Shown here: positions 7,928-16,572 of the stretch, piece after piece
Layout: every line of letters starts with the position of its first letter
How positions within the stretch are numbered: position 1 is the stretch's first letter
Assembly: GCF_000016065.1 (NCBI RefSeq)
Contig: NC_009092.1
Span: 310,001 to 374,000 of the forward strand
DNA length: 64,000 nucleotides
Source: Shewanella loihica PV-4
Lineage (GTDB): Bacteria; Pseudomonadota; Gammaproteobacteria; Enterobacterales; Shewanellaceae
Direction of reading: 5' to 3'
Program-made: the position numbers and the translations under genes
The notes under the pieces: model-generated
What the model saw: only the letters and a program-made list of their open reading frames with translations
What the model was told of the DNA's origin: nothing
Databases searched by the model: none

Positions 7928-9835
7928 TTAATAATATAAGCAGATTGCCGGTGGAAGTTGTGCGTCTTCCGGTGCGATTAATTGGGGGTATAGCTCGGTC
8001 ATGTCAGCATAGAATTTTGTGTATTTTAACCGTAAAAGTGCCATTAATCTGATATGTGCTGGCTGAATTGGCGGTTCGAGTGACATGATAAGCGGTAAAT
8101 AGGTCATGAGTTGATCCGGATTGAACCTATGATCACTCGTGTCTAACAAGAGATATAAAGGATCCCGTCCAACCACTCTTTCGGGGTAGAGAATGTGCTG
8201 CGAGATGAGATAATTAAGCAGTTGAAGATCTTCTTTTGTAATCGCTATGTCGAGCAGGCTCTTACCAGAATAATCGAGCTCGTCGATATCTATACCCTGC
8301 GCAATAACGTCGACAATTTTACTCTTGGTGGCGTCGTATAACAGCGAATAAGAGAGCCTTTCCTGATGCAGGCGACTGGTCTGTAAAGGTACAAAATAAG
8401 TGGAGTCGTAACCTAGCAGTTGATAGAAGAAATGGCGATATTCCGCTTCATTAAGCTGCGCCTCTTCTAACACGCTTATGGCTTCGGAGATCTTATTCTC
8501 GCGGGCGAACCCGTAGACCTTATCTTTCAACTCTCTATCGTGAAGGTAACTTACCCCAAGTGCTTTCGGTGCAAATTTTGAAGAACAGTCTGCCAGGATA
8601 GGATCGATTTCATTGAGGGTTTCTCTGGTAACAGTTTTCCCCTCATTAGTGAGCTTAGTGGTGAAAAAGTCGAGATCCCGAGGTTGCCACTCTTGATCGA
8701 CTCGAGCCACAATTTTCTTGCATTGGTTGCGCTCGGACTTTGAAGCAATAGTTGTTAGCTGCTCTGCGAGTTCTTTCTCGAGAGCTTGCATTAAGGCGCT
8801 CTGTTTATCGAACCTCAGGCCCTGCTTGGGGAGGATTTGGGCCAAGACTAAATCGTGAGTTTGCTGTAGGAAGGCTATTTGCTGGGCGTCGAAACTGTAA
8901 AAGTGCCTTGGGAAGAATCCTTTAACACTCTGTTCTGTGTTTGAGATGAAGTTTGCCGGGCTCCCCTGTGACTGCAGGAGTCTGATGATCTCTATCTGGT
9001 GCTTAAAGACTTCATCATCGCTGAGTTTGTTCATTCGGAATCGATAATCGAGGCCTGCAAGGGCATATTCCATCGTCGTGCCCAGATAGGGATCATTAGT
9101 CAGTTGGCTACCTTTGTTTAGTAGGGCCGAGACCACTTGATTGCGACCATGAAAGGCTGCGGTATCGATAAGATGTAAGGTTTCATTCTGAGTAATACCG
9201 TAGCCGAGCAAAGCGTTGACATCCTCGATTTGATTGAGTGCTTGTAGCAATAGTGTTTGAGGTAAGCTCTCTTGTTTCAGTAGCCAATTTAGATCATCAA
9301 TTGAAATCTCTGTGGATTCAAGCAGGGCTAGTGCTTCATCTTGGGTTAACTCAGCTATGTTTGTGAGTTGTGGCTGCGGAACAGCTTTTTCTACGCGAAC
9401 GAAACTCGGTAAATCGGGTATCAGCGCTTTTACCTGCTCGCCTAGGCTGCGATTAACCTGGCTTAGCTGAGAATTATGTTTGAGCTGTTTGGCTCGCCAG
9501 CTGCCTACAAAGTTTGCGTTGAGAAAGTGGCCCATAGCCAGGGTAATGTCGTCTATGGAGTAGCCTTGTTCGAGTCGTTGATCCCAATCTTGCTCTCCGG
9601 CCCATTTTTGCTTGAGATCCTTGGCAGATTGAAGCGTATTACGGCAATCGGCGTAATTTAGCCCATTGAGCGCTTGCGAATGGCTTGCAGTGTCAGGTGC
9701 CACATTAGCGGATTTATCGGTAGGGGCATTGGGTGTATCGGCTGCTTGAATAGGGACAGTGAGTGAACTGTCACGCGTCTGCCAATAGAGGATAAAGGCC
9801 ACAAATAGAATGATGGCGACAAAAAATTTTTTCAC
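7928..9835 (-). CDS. Unrecognised membrane-anchored protein with ankyrin-like segments
   Basis: A 635-residue protein that I do not recognise. An N-terminal hydrophobic segment (residues 3-19, FFVAIILFVAFILYW) after two lysines is a signal anchor or signal peptide. The stretch from 25 to 55 is Ala/Pro/Ser-rich. The rest is predicted mostly helical. Two segments look like ankyrin-type helix pairs (ETLHLIDTAAFHGRNQVVSA near 215 and LLDIAITKEDLQLLNYLISQ near 540). Four conserved-looking cysteines are scattered (CRN near 65, CKK, CSS, CLYY at the end). It probably faces the periplasm. It is a lone gene whose codon use does not stand out by eye. The function is unknown. Confidence 0.75.
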   Translation of the reverse strand: MKKFFVAIILFVAFILYWQTRDSSLTVPIQAADTPNAPTDKSANVAPDTASHSQALNGLNYADCRNTLQSAKDLKQKWAGEQDWDQRLEQGYSIDDITLAMGHFLNANFVGSWRAKQLKHNSQLSQVNRSLGEQVKALIPDLPSFVRVEKAVPQPQLTNIAELTQDEALALLESTEISIDDLNWLLKQESLPQTLLLQALNQIEDVNALLGYGITQNETLHLIDTAAFHGRNQVVSALLNKGSQLTNDPYLGTTMEYALAGLDYRFRMNKLSDDEVFKHQIEIIRLLQSQGSPANFISNTEQSVKGFFPRHFYSFDAQQIAFLQQTHDLVLAQILPKQGLRFDKQSALMQALEKELAEQLTTIASKSERNQCKKIVARVDQEWQPRDLDFFTTKLTNEGKTVTRETLNEIDPILADCSSKFAPKALGVSYLHDRELKDKVYGFARENKISEAISVLEEAQLNEAEYRHFFYQLLGYDSTYFVPLQTSRLHQERLSYSLLYDATKSKIVDVIAQGIDIDELDYSGKSLLDIAITKEDLQLLNYLISQHILYPERVVGRDPLYLLLDTSDHRFNPDQLMTYLPLIMSLEPPIQPAHIRLMALLRLKYTKFYADMTELYPQLIAPEDAQLPPAICLYY

Positions 9836-9910
9836 TATGTTTCAATCCCTAAAACAATTTTGATGGTTAAATTTTTATTGTCGCCATTCTAGCATCTCGA
9901 ATCGCAGAGG

Positions 9911-9954
9911 AAAAATTAGCCCTTGATGCCAAGCGAGTGGCGAGCCTCAAGGGC
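9911..9954 (-). terminator. Intrinsic terminator after the metallo-beta-lactamase-fold gene
   Basis: On the minus strand GCCCTTGA (9954-9947) pairs with TCAAGGGC (9926-9919), with a further internal stem GCCA/TGGC, followed by TAATTTTT. It lies a few bases past the stop at 9961. Confidence 0.75.
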
Positions 9955-9960
9955 AGAAGA

Positions 9961-11097
9961 TTATTCGTTTAGTGCTAAGTTGAGCTGTTCCTCCCGCCAC
10001 CAGGCGACGCTTTCGGGCGTGTTGTGAATATCCAGTACCTGTCCCACGATTGGCGTGATGAGCTGTGTGTTTGCATCGGCGGCCAGGGCGGCGATGCGCT
10101 CCAGCGGCTCGTACCAGCTGTGAAAGGCCAGGTCGAAGGTACCGTTGTGGATCGGCATCATCTGACGTCCACCCAGATCCAGGTGGGCCTGTAGGCTCTG
10201 CTCCGGCGTCATATGGATGCTGGGCCAGTCTTTGTCATAGGCGCCCGTCTCTATCATGGTGAGATCGAAGGGGCCGAACCGTTCGCCTATGGCCTTGAAG
10301 CCGTCGAAGTATCCCGAGTCGCCGCTGAAGTACAGCTTGCTCCTGTCAGATTGAATGACATAGCTGGCCCAGAGGGTCTGGTTTTTGTCCCAAAGTCCCC
10401 GGCCGGAAAAGTGCTGGGTCGGCGTTGCCGTGATGCTGAGTTTGCCAAGCGTCACGCTCTGCCACCAATCCAGCGGCTGCACCTTATCATTGGCGACGCC
10501 CCAACGAAGCAGATGTTGCTCCACGCCCAGAGGGACGATGAAGCGTTTCACCTTGTGGTGGAGTTGCTTGATGCTCTCTTCGTCCAGGTGATCGTAATGG
10601 TCGTGGCTGATCAACACGCCATCGATCTCGGGAAGCTGCTCGAGGGCGATCGGTGGTTGATGGAAGCGTTTAGGGCCGATAAAGCTAAAGGGCGAGGCCC
10701 GGTCGCTAAAAACGGGATCGATCAACCAGGTTTGGCCCGCTATCTTGAGTAAGATGCTCGAGTGGCCCAGGCGGATCACGCTGTCCTGAGAGTCAGGTAG
10801 CGCGGCGATGCCATCGCGGGTCAGTGGCATCAAGGGGATTGCCTTGGAAGGACTGGCATCGATTCGCGTCTCGGTCAGGTAACGCATTAGGATGGCGCCC
10901 ATGCCGCTGTTCTCGGTGAGATTGGTGGCGGTATTTTGAAAGCCGCCATCTGACCTGTGGTGTGCGGCAGGCTCTCTGCTGGCAAGTTGATCACCTGAGG
11001 CCAGGGCTTGCGGCGCCGAAGAGGAGTTGATTAGGTTAGATGTCAGCATGCCGCCTCCGAGTATGATGCCAAGTGAGATGAGATATTTGCGTTTCAT
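9961..11097 (-). CDS. Exported metallo-beta-lactamase-fold hydrolase (UlaG/NAPE-PLD-like)
   Basis: A 378-residue protein with an N-terminal signal segment (residues 1-25, KRKYLISLGIILGGGMLTS) and a metallo-beta-lactamase fold from about residue 100. Metal ligands are visible: H165, H167, D169 and H170 in LISHDHYDHLD, a histidine in PTQHFSGRGLWD, the aspartate of FSGDSGYF, and a late histidine in MPIHNGTFDLAFH. The LIDPVFSDRASPF and FSGRGLWD elements are typical of the UlaG / N-acyl-phosphatidylethanolamine phospholipase D-like group. The substrate is unknown. The frame extends to a GTG at 11109, but the ATG at 11097 gives a better signal peptide. It is divergent from a TetR regulator with palindromic sites between them, so that regulator probably controls it. 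Confidence 0.85.
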   Translation of the reverse strand: MKRKYLISLGIILGGGMLTSNLINSSSAPQALASGDQLASREPAAHHRSDGGFQNTATNLTENSGMGAILMRYLTETRIDASPSKAIPLMPLTRDGIAALPDSQDSVIRLGHSSILLKIAGQTWLIDPVFSDRASPFSFIGPKRFHQPPIALEQLPEIDGVLISHDHYDHLDEESIKQLHHKVKRFIVPLGVEQHLLRWGVANDKVQPLDWWQSVTLGKLSITATPTQHFSGRGLWDKNQTLWASYVIQSDRSKLYFSGDSGYFDGFKAIGERFGPFDLTMIETGAYDKDWPSIHMTPEQSLQAHLDLGGRQMMPIHNGTFDLAFHSWYEPLERIAALAADANTQLITPIVGQVLDIHNTPESVAWWREEQLNLALNE

Positions 11098-11110
11098 TGC
11101 AATCACCAAA

Positions 11111-11135
11111 TGTAAACTAGTCAGTGTAGTTTACA
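11111..11135. promoter_or_regulatory. Probable TetR operator, site 1
   Basis: A perfect inverted repeat, TGTAAACTA (11111-11119) and TAGTTTACA (11127-11135), with a 7-base spacer. It lies 14 bp upstream of the start of the metallo-beta-lactamase-fold gene and in the divergent region shared with the TetR gene. A palindrome of this size next to a tetR gene is the usual arrangement of an autoregulated operator. Confidence 0.7.
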
Positions 11136-11140
11136 TAATC

Positions 11141-11161
11141 TTAGTTTAAAAAGTAAACTAA
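11141..11161. promoter_or_regulatory. Probable TetR operator, site 2
   Basis: A perfect inverted repeat, TTAGTTTA (11141-11148) and TAAACTAA (11154-11161), with a 5-base spacer. It shares the core TAGTTTA with site 1 but has closer arms. The two sites are five bases apart, so two dimers could bind side by side. Confidence 0.6.
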
Positions 11162-11213
11162 TAAGTGTAAAATAATTGCAATTCGCCAAGGTAAACCTAA
11201 TAAGTTATTTAAA

Positions 11214-11822
11214 ATGATAGAGAAAAAATTAACTCGCTCGGAGCTGAAACGCGCGGCCATCGTCGAGGCAGCCAGTGTGGAGTTTCAAAATAAGGGATTT
11301 AGCCTAGCGAGTATGGATGACATTGCCAAACGTGCCGATGTGTCCAAGCGCACCGTGTACAACCATTTCCCCAGCAAAGAGGCGTTGTTTAGTGCCATCA
11401 TGCTCGAGATGATGGAGATGCTGTGCGCCTTCGAATCTTTACCCTTCAGCGCCGAGGAGAGCCTGGCTTCACAGTTGACCCAATTGGTGCAGCACGAGAT
11501 TAAGCTGTTAAGTGCTAAGGGGTTTATCGATACGGCCAGGGTGATTATTGCCGAGGCGATTCACAAGCCGGAGCTGATTCAAGACGCAATGTCGGAGTTT
11601 AGTAAGCAGGAGTCGCCACTGGCGAACTGGTTCAATCAGGCAATCGCCGCCGGTGCGTTAAAGGCGAAGGATAGCGAGATCTTGGTGGTTCAGTTTACCG
11701 CGGTGATCAAGGCCTACTGCTTCTGGCCTCAGTTGATCCAGGGTGAGCCTCTGCCGAGCCAGGCCAAGCTCGATGAGATAACCCAAACTGTGGTCGAGAT
11801 GATCATCAAGCAATATACCTAG
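11214..11822 (+). CDS. TetR-family transcriptional regulator
   Basis: A 202-residue one-component repressor. The N-terminal helix-turn-helix domain (about residues 10-57) reads AAIVEAASVEFQNKGFSLAS, then MDDIAKRADVSKRTVYNHFPSKEALFSAI, the classic TetR pattern. The remaining helices form the ligand-binding and dimerisation domain, with a C-terminal part resembling the AcrR-type C-terminal domain (WFNQAIAAGALKAKDSEI). No good ribosome binding site is seen before the ATG at 11214. It is divergent from the metallo-beta-lactamase-fold gene and separated from it by 116 bp holding two palindromes, which points to control of itself and that neighbour. The inducer is unknown. Confidence 0.92.
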   Translation: MIEKKLTRSELKRAAIVEAASVEFQNKGFSLASMDDIAKRADVSKRTVYNHFPSKEALFSAIMLEMMEMLCAFESLPFSAEESLASQLTQLVQHEIKLLSAKGFIDTARVIIAEAIHKPELIQDAMSEFSKQESPLANWFNQAIAAGALKAKDSEILVVQFTAVIKAYCFWPQLIQGEPLPSQAKLDEITQTVVEMIIKQYT

Positions 11823-11857
11823 GGCTGGCTCCCCGGCCATTGGTGGTTGCCCAAATA

Positions 11858-11891
11858 AAAAGCCTAGTCATATCCCAATGACTAGGCTTTT
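11858..11891. terminator. Bidirectional terminator between tetR and the NSS transporter
   Basis: A perfect 13-pair stem, AAAAGCCTAGTCA ending at 11870 with TGACTAGGCTTTT at 11879-11891, loop of eight bases. It is A-rich on the left and T-rich on the right, so it can end both the plus-strand tetR transcript and the minus-strand transporter transcript. Confidence 0.9.
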
Positions 11892-11952
11892 GCGTATCTG
11901 AGCTTTAGACCGACCTTTTATGCTCACCTCAGGTCGACTTACTCGCTAAGCC

Positions 11953-13311
11953 TTAGGCGGTCAGCAGCTGCAATATGATGGCGAGGATCAGCACTGGGCA
12001 AACATATTTCACGTACACAGGCCAGATGCGCCAGAAGAGGCCGTCGAGCTTGGCGCCTTCCTGGGCGGCGATCGCCTTGAGCAGGCTGTTTCTATGCCAT
12101 ACCCAGCCAGTGTATAGGGCGATGCCCAGGGCGATAAAGGGTTGGGCGCGCTCCGTGGTCAGGGTGATCACAAGAGCGAATAGGGCATCGAAATTAAACA
12201 CCATGATAGTCGCCAGCAGGGCGATACCACCGCCCACCAGATAGGTGGCGCTGTGACGCTGAATCTCTGTCTTCTCCACCATATAGCTGGTGGGCACCTC
12301 GACAATCGAGATGGCCGATGTCAGCCCGGCTATGGTCATCAGGATGAAGAAGACGATGGCGATCAGCTGCCCAGCTAAGCCGCCCAAGCTGTCGAACAGC
12401 GCCGGCAGTACGGTGAACACCAAGGTATCGGCATTGAGCAGGCTACCATCGGCGGCGAAGATCTGAACGCCGTTGTGTTGGGCCACATACATGGCGGGTA
12501 TGATCATCAAGGCGGCGAGGAAGGCGACGCTGGTGTCGGTCAGGGTGACGTAGGCAGTCAGCTTAGCCAGGTTTTCCTGCCGATTCAGGTAGGCGCCGTA
12601 GACCATCATGGCGCCTGTACCCACGGTGAGTGAGAAGAAGGTCTGGCCTAAGGCGCCGATAAGCACCTGAGGTTCCCAAATGCGTCCGAAATCCGGCACC
12701 AGTAGGGCGTTTAGCCCCTGGCTCGCACCGGGCTGAGTCAGAATATAGGCGACGCCCAATATCAAGATTGCCAACAGCAGTGGCATGAGTCGCTTGGACC
12801 AAGCCTCGATCCCCTGCTGTACCCCCTGGCGAATCACTAAGACCACCATGAGAATAAAGATTAGGGTAAAGAGTAGATTACGCTCCAGCGAGAAGCTGGT
12901 TAACCAGAGGGCAATATCTTGCATTCCCACTAGCCTGGCGATTGGCGCCAGGGTGAAGCTGACAAACCAGCCAGATAGGATGCTGTAGAAGGTGCAGATC
13001 AGGGTGGCGGTAATGATGGAGGCGAAACCTATGGTCTTGCCCAAGTTACGACTCAGCTTGCTGCTGCCCAGCTTGGCCATGGCATCGGCAGGGTTGGTCT
13101 GGCCGTGGCGGCCAATCATGAGTTCGGCGACCAGCATGGGGTAACCCAGCAGGAAGATGAGCACCAGATACACCAAGAGGAAGGCCCCGCCACCATGGGT
13201 TGCCGCCTGAGTGGGAAATCCCCAGATGTTACCGACACCGACGGCCGAGCCAGCAGCCGCCATGATAAAGCCTATGCGTGAGCTGAAATGCCCTAAATCT
13301 TTTGCGCTCAT
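11953..13311 (-). CDS. Sodium-dependent transporter, NSS (SLC6-like) family
   Basis: A 452-residue inner-membrane protein with 11-12 hydrophobic segments. The first helix, FIMAAAGSAVGVGNIWGFP, is the signature of neurotransmitter:sodium symporters, and the unwound GSAVGVGNIW region carries the sodium and substrate contacts. GGGAFLLVYLVL follows in helix 2. Bacterial members take up amino acids such as leucine, tryptophan or tyrosine with sodium; the substrate here is not predictable. The start has the ribosome binding site aggtaggga. The gene is alone, ended by the bidirectional terminator at 11858-11891. The Lrp-type regulator upstream is in the same orientation but 237 bp away. Confidence 0.93.
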   Translation of the reverse strand: MSAKDLGHFSSRIGFIMAAAGSAVGVGNIWGFPTQAATHGGGAFLLVYLVLIFLLGYPMLVAELMIGRHGQTNPADAMAKLGSSKLSRNLGKTIGFASIITATLICTFYSILSGWFVSFTLAPIARLVGMQDIALWLTSFSLERNLLFTLIFILMVVLVIRQGVQQGIEAWSKRLMPLLLAILILGVAYILTQPGASQGLNALLVPDFGRIWEPQVLIGALGQTFFSLTVGTGAMMVYGAYLNRQENLAKLTAYVTLTDTSVAFLAALMIIPAMYVAQHNGVQIFAADGSLLNADTLVFTVLPALFDSLGGLAGQLIAIVFFILMTIAGLTSAISIVEVPTSYMVEKTEIQRHSATYLVGGGIALLATIMVFNFDALFALVITLTTERAQPFIALGIALYTGWVWHRNSLLKAIAAQEGAKLDGLFWRIWPVYVKYVCPVLILAIILQLLTA

Positions 13312-13548
13312 CTATCCCTACCTCAGTGTTAAAGAGGGCGCATCATAGTCCTTTATTATAGTCGGTCAAGGGTGGTAAATGGCGTGGATTAAGGTTAAGA
13401 CTTTGTTGTTATCGCGTCATGCTGCTATTTTTTGAAAACCAATTTCGCTTCCTTGCTTCATTGGCGAAATTATTGCGATGGTCCCGTTGAGACAGGCGTC
13501 GACGCGATAGGATTGCGCGGCTGAAAAAATGAGAATCTGTGTGATTTA

Positions 13549-14049
13549 TCATGCTTTATCGTCTTGAGTGCCGAGTTCAGGCAGGGGAATAGCGGTGCGG
13601 CTCTTGACCTGTTTAAGCACGAAGCTTGAGCGTATGCCAGCGATATGCGGGTTGCTGGTGAGCTTCTCTAGCAGGAAGTGTTTGAAGGCATCCATGTCTC
13701 TGACTAAGACCTTGAGTTGGTAATCGGCGTCGCTGCCTGTCAGTAGGGCGCATTCGAGTACCTCGTCATAGCCGTCGATGGCCTGCTCGAATGCATCGAG
13801 TATCGCTTGGGTGTGTTTTTCCAGCCTCACCTGCACGTAGGCGGTCAGGGTTAACTGAAAGTAAGGGGCATCGACTAAGGCGGCGTAACCGGCGATGATG
13901 CCCGCCTCCTCCATCGCCTTGACCCGGCGCGAGCAGGGCGAGGGCGACAGGCCGACGCTTGCGGCCAGATCTTGGTTGGCCATGCGTCCCTGGGCTTGCA
14001 GTAACTTGAGGATCTGAATGTCGGTCTTGTCGAGTTGTAGTCTTGTCAT
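13549..14049 (-). CDS. Lrp/AsnC-family transcriptional regulator
   Basis: A 166-residue feast/famine regulator. The winged helix-turn-helix spans residues 4-60 (LDKTDIQILKLLQAQGRMAN, LAASVGLSPSPCSRRVKAMEEAGIIAGYAA). The C-terminal RAM/ACT-like domain, which binds amino acids and assembles octamers, covers about 65-145 (LTAYVQVRLEK, VLECALLTGSDADYQLKVLVRD, GIRSSFVLKQVK). It is one of the Lrp paralogues and not Lrp itself, since the sequence departs from the very conserved Lrp. Targets may include the neighbouring NSS transporter downstream on the same strand, but that is only suggested by proximity. Confidence 0.92.
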   Translation of the reverse strand: MTRLQLDKTDIQILKLLQAQGRMANQDLAASVGLSPSPCSRRVKAMEEAGIIAGYAALVDAPYFQLTLTAYVQVRLEKHTQAILDAFEQAIDGYDEVLECALLTGSDADYQLKVLVRDMDAFKHFLLEKLTSNPHIAGIRSSFVLKQVKSRTAIPLPELGTQDDKA

Positions 14050-14123
14050 GTCAGTCGCCGGGTAAGAGTAAACCCTTGTGGAAGTAAAATACTGTTTCAG
14101 TTAAACATTAGCCCAGTTAGGCA

Positions 14124-14891
14124 CTAGCCTTGGCCGATGGCGCGCCATTTCTCGGTGATCAGCAAGGCGAGCAGGGCGATAAGGCCGCCGAGCAAGGATG
14201 CCGCCAAGACATCTTGAGGCCAGTGCATGCCCAGTAACATGCGGCTAAACCCCATGGCCAGCGCCCATAAGCATAACAGAGCGGCGAATAAAAACCTTTG
14301 CGCCGCCAACAAAAAATAGCTTACGACTAGGGTGAGCGTCACCGCAAACAGGGTGTGACCCGAGGGAAACGAGTAACCCACCTCATCTTGCCAATGCTGG
14401 GCTATCTTGGGGGAGAGGGATAGCTTGGTCTCCTGTGGCAGCTTGATCTCCTGTGATAGCTTGGCAACCTCTTGTGCCATCAATATCCGCCGCGTCGGCT
14501 GACTGGCCTGATAAAAACCGCTAAGCGACAGCCCTTGGTTCTCTGCCAAGAATTGCACATTGGGTCTGGGGTGGCCGAAGTAAGGCTTGAGAAAGTGATT
14601 TAGCCCCAGGCTGAGCCCCATGGCGAGGCAGACGCTAAACAGTAGAGGCACTAGCTGTTTGCGTGGCAGCAACAGATAACAGGCGAGAAGCAGGGCCAGC
14701 ACGGTGAGCACACCATAGGGCGCCGTGCCCGAGCTGGTTAAGCCAAAGAGTATCTGCGCCTTGAGGGAACTGAGCTCGAGCCAGGGAAACAGGCTTAGTC
14801 CGCCTAAGTAGATTGCGGCGGGGATCAGCGTCAGACCGCTCCAGAGTAGCACCACGGAAAAATAGAGATTGGAGGGTGGATTCGATCTCAT
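14124..14891 (-). CDS. PAP2-family membrane phosphatase
   Basis: A 255-residue integral membrane phosphatase with about six hydrophobic segments. All three acid-phosphatase motifs are intact: KPYFGHPRP (K-x6-RP), PSGHTLF and SRMLLGMHWPQD (SR-x5-H-x3-D). The catalytic histidines face the periplasm. Such proteins dephosphorylate lipids such as phosphatidylglycerol phosphate or undecaprenyl pyrophosphate, as PgpB does. An insertion between motif 1 and motif 2 (about residues 125-175) is rich in Lys, Glu, Gln and Leu. The exact substrate is not determined by sequence. The gene lies downstream of creD on the same strand, 106 bp away. Confidence 0.88.
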   Translation of the reverse strand: MRSNPPSNLYFSVVLLWSGLTLIPAAIYLGGLSLFPWLELSSLKAQILFGLTSSGTAPYGVLTVLALLLACYLLLPRKQLVPLLFSVCLAMGLSLGLNHFLKPYFGHPRPNVQFLAENQGLSLSGFYQASQPTRRILMAQEVAKLSQEIKLPQETKLSLSPKIAQHWQDEVGYSFPSGHTLFAVTLTLVVSYFLLAAQRFLFAALLCLWALAMGFSRMLLGMHWPQDVLAASLLGGLIALLALLITEKWRAIGQG

Positions 14892-14961
14892 AGGTGTGCT
14901 CTTAAAACTTCCTGTTTGAAAAATACGGTTATTGAAAAGCGCTAGGCTAACCCGCTTAGGC

Positions 14962-14986
14962 GGCGCTGGCTAGTCTGGCCAGCGCC
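14962..14986 (-). other. GC-rich hairpin between creD and the PAP2 gene
   Basis: A perfect nine-pair stem, GGCGCTGGC (14962-14970) with GCCAGCGCC (14978-14986), loop of seven. It lies 12 bp past the creD stop. No T-run follows on the minus strand, so it may be a weak or Rho-assisted terminator or an mRNA-stabilising hairpin. Confidence 0.45.
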
Positions 14987-14997
14987 TGAGGTGTTAT

Positions 14998-16350
14998 TTA
15001 CTCTTGCGAAGGTGTTGATGGTGCTTCGATCTGGTGACGAGTCAGGTACATGAGGAGCAGCAGCACCATCATCAGCAGGCCAGATCCCATCAGCAGCGCA
15101 TAGTCTTCCAACTTCAGGATGGAGTAGAGCACGCTGTAGAGCGCCAGTAACATGATGGCCATGAAGGCGCCGCGCCTGTTACTGGCGGTCACGCTGGCAA
15201 TATAGGCCGAGACAGACAGCAGTGGCACAGATGCCGCCAGCAGGTAGGCATAACCGAAGCTGATATGCTCCGACAGGGAGAGCAACAGCAGATAGAAGAG
15301 CGCCATGGCGCTGGCGACCAGCAGATACTGAATCGAGCTTAAGACCTGCTGTTGCCCCAGCTCGAAGATCAGCAGCATGGTGCTGGTGAGCATGATAAAC
15401 AGCAGACCATATTTGACCGCACGCTCTATCTTGCCGTAGTGGGTGACAGGCTCAAACAGGGTGGCCTGAGCCGCGATCTCCTGCAGATTGACCTCCTGGG
15501 TCTTGGTAAAGACCTGGGGATAGTTGCGGGTCAGGTGGCTCACGTCCCACTGGGCGCTGAAGCCCTGGGCGGTTATCTGTCGCTCGGTCGGTAGCAGGCC
15601 GTGAAAGCTTGGATGCGGCCAGTCCGCGGACAGGGTAACCTCAGTCTGCTGTCCTATGGGCAGCACAGAGATCCCTTGAGAGCCCCGTAGGCTGATATCG
15701 AAGTTGACCGTGAGTTGCTCACTGTCGGGACTCAGGGCTATCGGCTGATGAAAGCCGCGGTCGAGCCCCCTGAGCTGCTCCAGCCCAGTGCCGGGCATGA
15801 GTCTTTGAGGCGCGGCCGCTTGCTGGTCGGCCTTGGCGGCGAAGCGGTTGAGCTTGTCGATGGCCTGGTTGGCGGAGATGCCAAACACCAGCCTGGCTTG
15901 GTCGGGATGCAGGTTGACTAGGTTGGGTAAGGAGTAGGCTTCGAGGCGAAACTGCGCCGAGCCCGTGACCTGAGACTGATAGACCAGAGAGCGGAAGATG
16001 CCGCGGGAGAGGAAGCTGTGTTTGAGCGAGACGGCGAGGTTGAGCTGCTCCGGCAACACCACGAGTTCGCTGTCGTAGGTGTGCCTCGCCTTGGTCATCT
16101 TGCCCGTGTCGCTGATGCTCTCCTGCACCACCTCATAGGTGTAGGGGATCACCAGCGCAGGTCCGGCAATGGTCTGTTGCTCGCCCCAAGAGCGGCCTAT
16201 CTCGTTGACCATGCCGTGGTACAGATGCTGCCTGTCTGAGGTGAGGCTCTCGATGAGGCCTAAGGGGATCATAGCCACTAGGGTAAGGATGGCGATGAAG
16301 ATCAGTTTCTTGCTCAGTGGGCTGTTGGCCAGGGGTAACCGACTTAACAT
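14998..16350 (-). CDS. creD: Inner-membrane protein CreD
   Basis: A 450-residue inner-membrane protein, the same length as E. coli CreD. One hydrophobic segment lies at residues 14-35 (KLIFIAILTLVAMIPLGLI). A large periplasmic domain follows, beginning GRSWGEQQTIAGPALVIPY, and about five membrane segments come at the end. CreD has been linked to envelope integrity and to beta-lactam and colicin responses in other bacteria; its biochemical role is not known. The frame opens at a TTG at 16365, but the ATG at 16350 with gagagg eight bases upstream is the better start. The usual partners creA, creB and creC are not in the window, and no repeated TTCAC CreB site is seen upstream. Confidence 0.9.
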   Translation of the reverse strand: MLSRLPLANSPLSKKLIFIAILTLVAMIPLGLIESLTSDRQHLYHGMVNEIGRSWGEQQTIAGPALVIPYTYEVVQESISDTGKMTKARHTYDSELVVLPEQLNLAVSLKHSFLSRGIFRSLVYQSQVTGSAQFRLEAYSLPNLVNLHPDQARLVFGISANQAIDKLNRFAAKADQQAAAPQRLMPGTGLEQLRGLDRGFHQPIALSPDSEQLTVNFDISLRGSQGISVLPIGQQTEVTLSADWPHPSFHGLLPTERQITAQGFSAQWDVSHLTRNYPQVFTKTQEVNLQEIAAQATLFEPVTHYGKIERAVKYGLLFIMLTSTMLLIFELGQQQVLSSIQYLLVASAMALFYLLLLSLSEHISFGYAYLLAASVPLLSVSAYIASVTASNRRGAFMAIMLLALYSVLYSILKLEDYALLMGSGLLMMVLLLLMYLTRHQIEAPSTPSQE

Positions 16351-16511
16351 AAAAATCCCTCTCAATGACGGTCTGGGTGTATTGCGCCATTACACCATGA
16401 GTCGCGCCAAACAGGCGGGCATAGCGATGACCAATTGTGGCAAAACGGGGGCAATTGCAGATGTTGTAAGAGGTGATAGGCGAGTGATAAGAAGAGAATA
16501 AAACAGCCAAC

Positions 16512-16537
16512 AAAAAAGAGCGCCGAGCGCTCTTTTT
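16512..16537 (-). terminator. Intrinsic terminator after ubiK
   Basis: A perfect 11-pair stem, AAAAAGAGCGC (16513-16523) with GCGCTCTTTTT (16527-16537), loop CGA. On the minus strand it ends in a run of T, 36 bp past the ubiK stop. It is symmetrical and could also act on the plus strand. Confidence 0.88.
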
Positions 16538-16572
16538 CATGGATGGACGACGCTTACGCGGCCTAGTGCGAT

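Noticed and set aside
16133..16540. 135-codon minus-strand open frame over the creD start
   Set aside because: It overlaps the well-supported creD N-terminus in another frame and ends within it.
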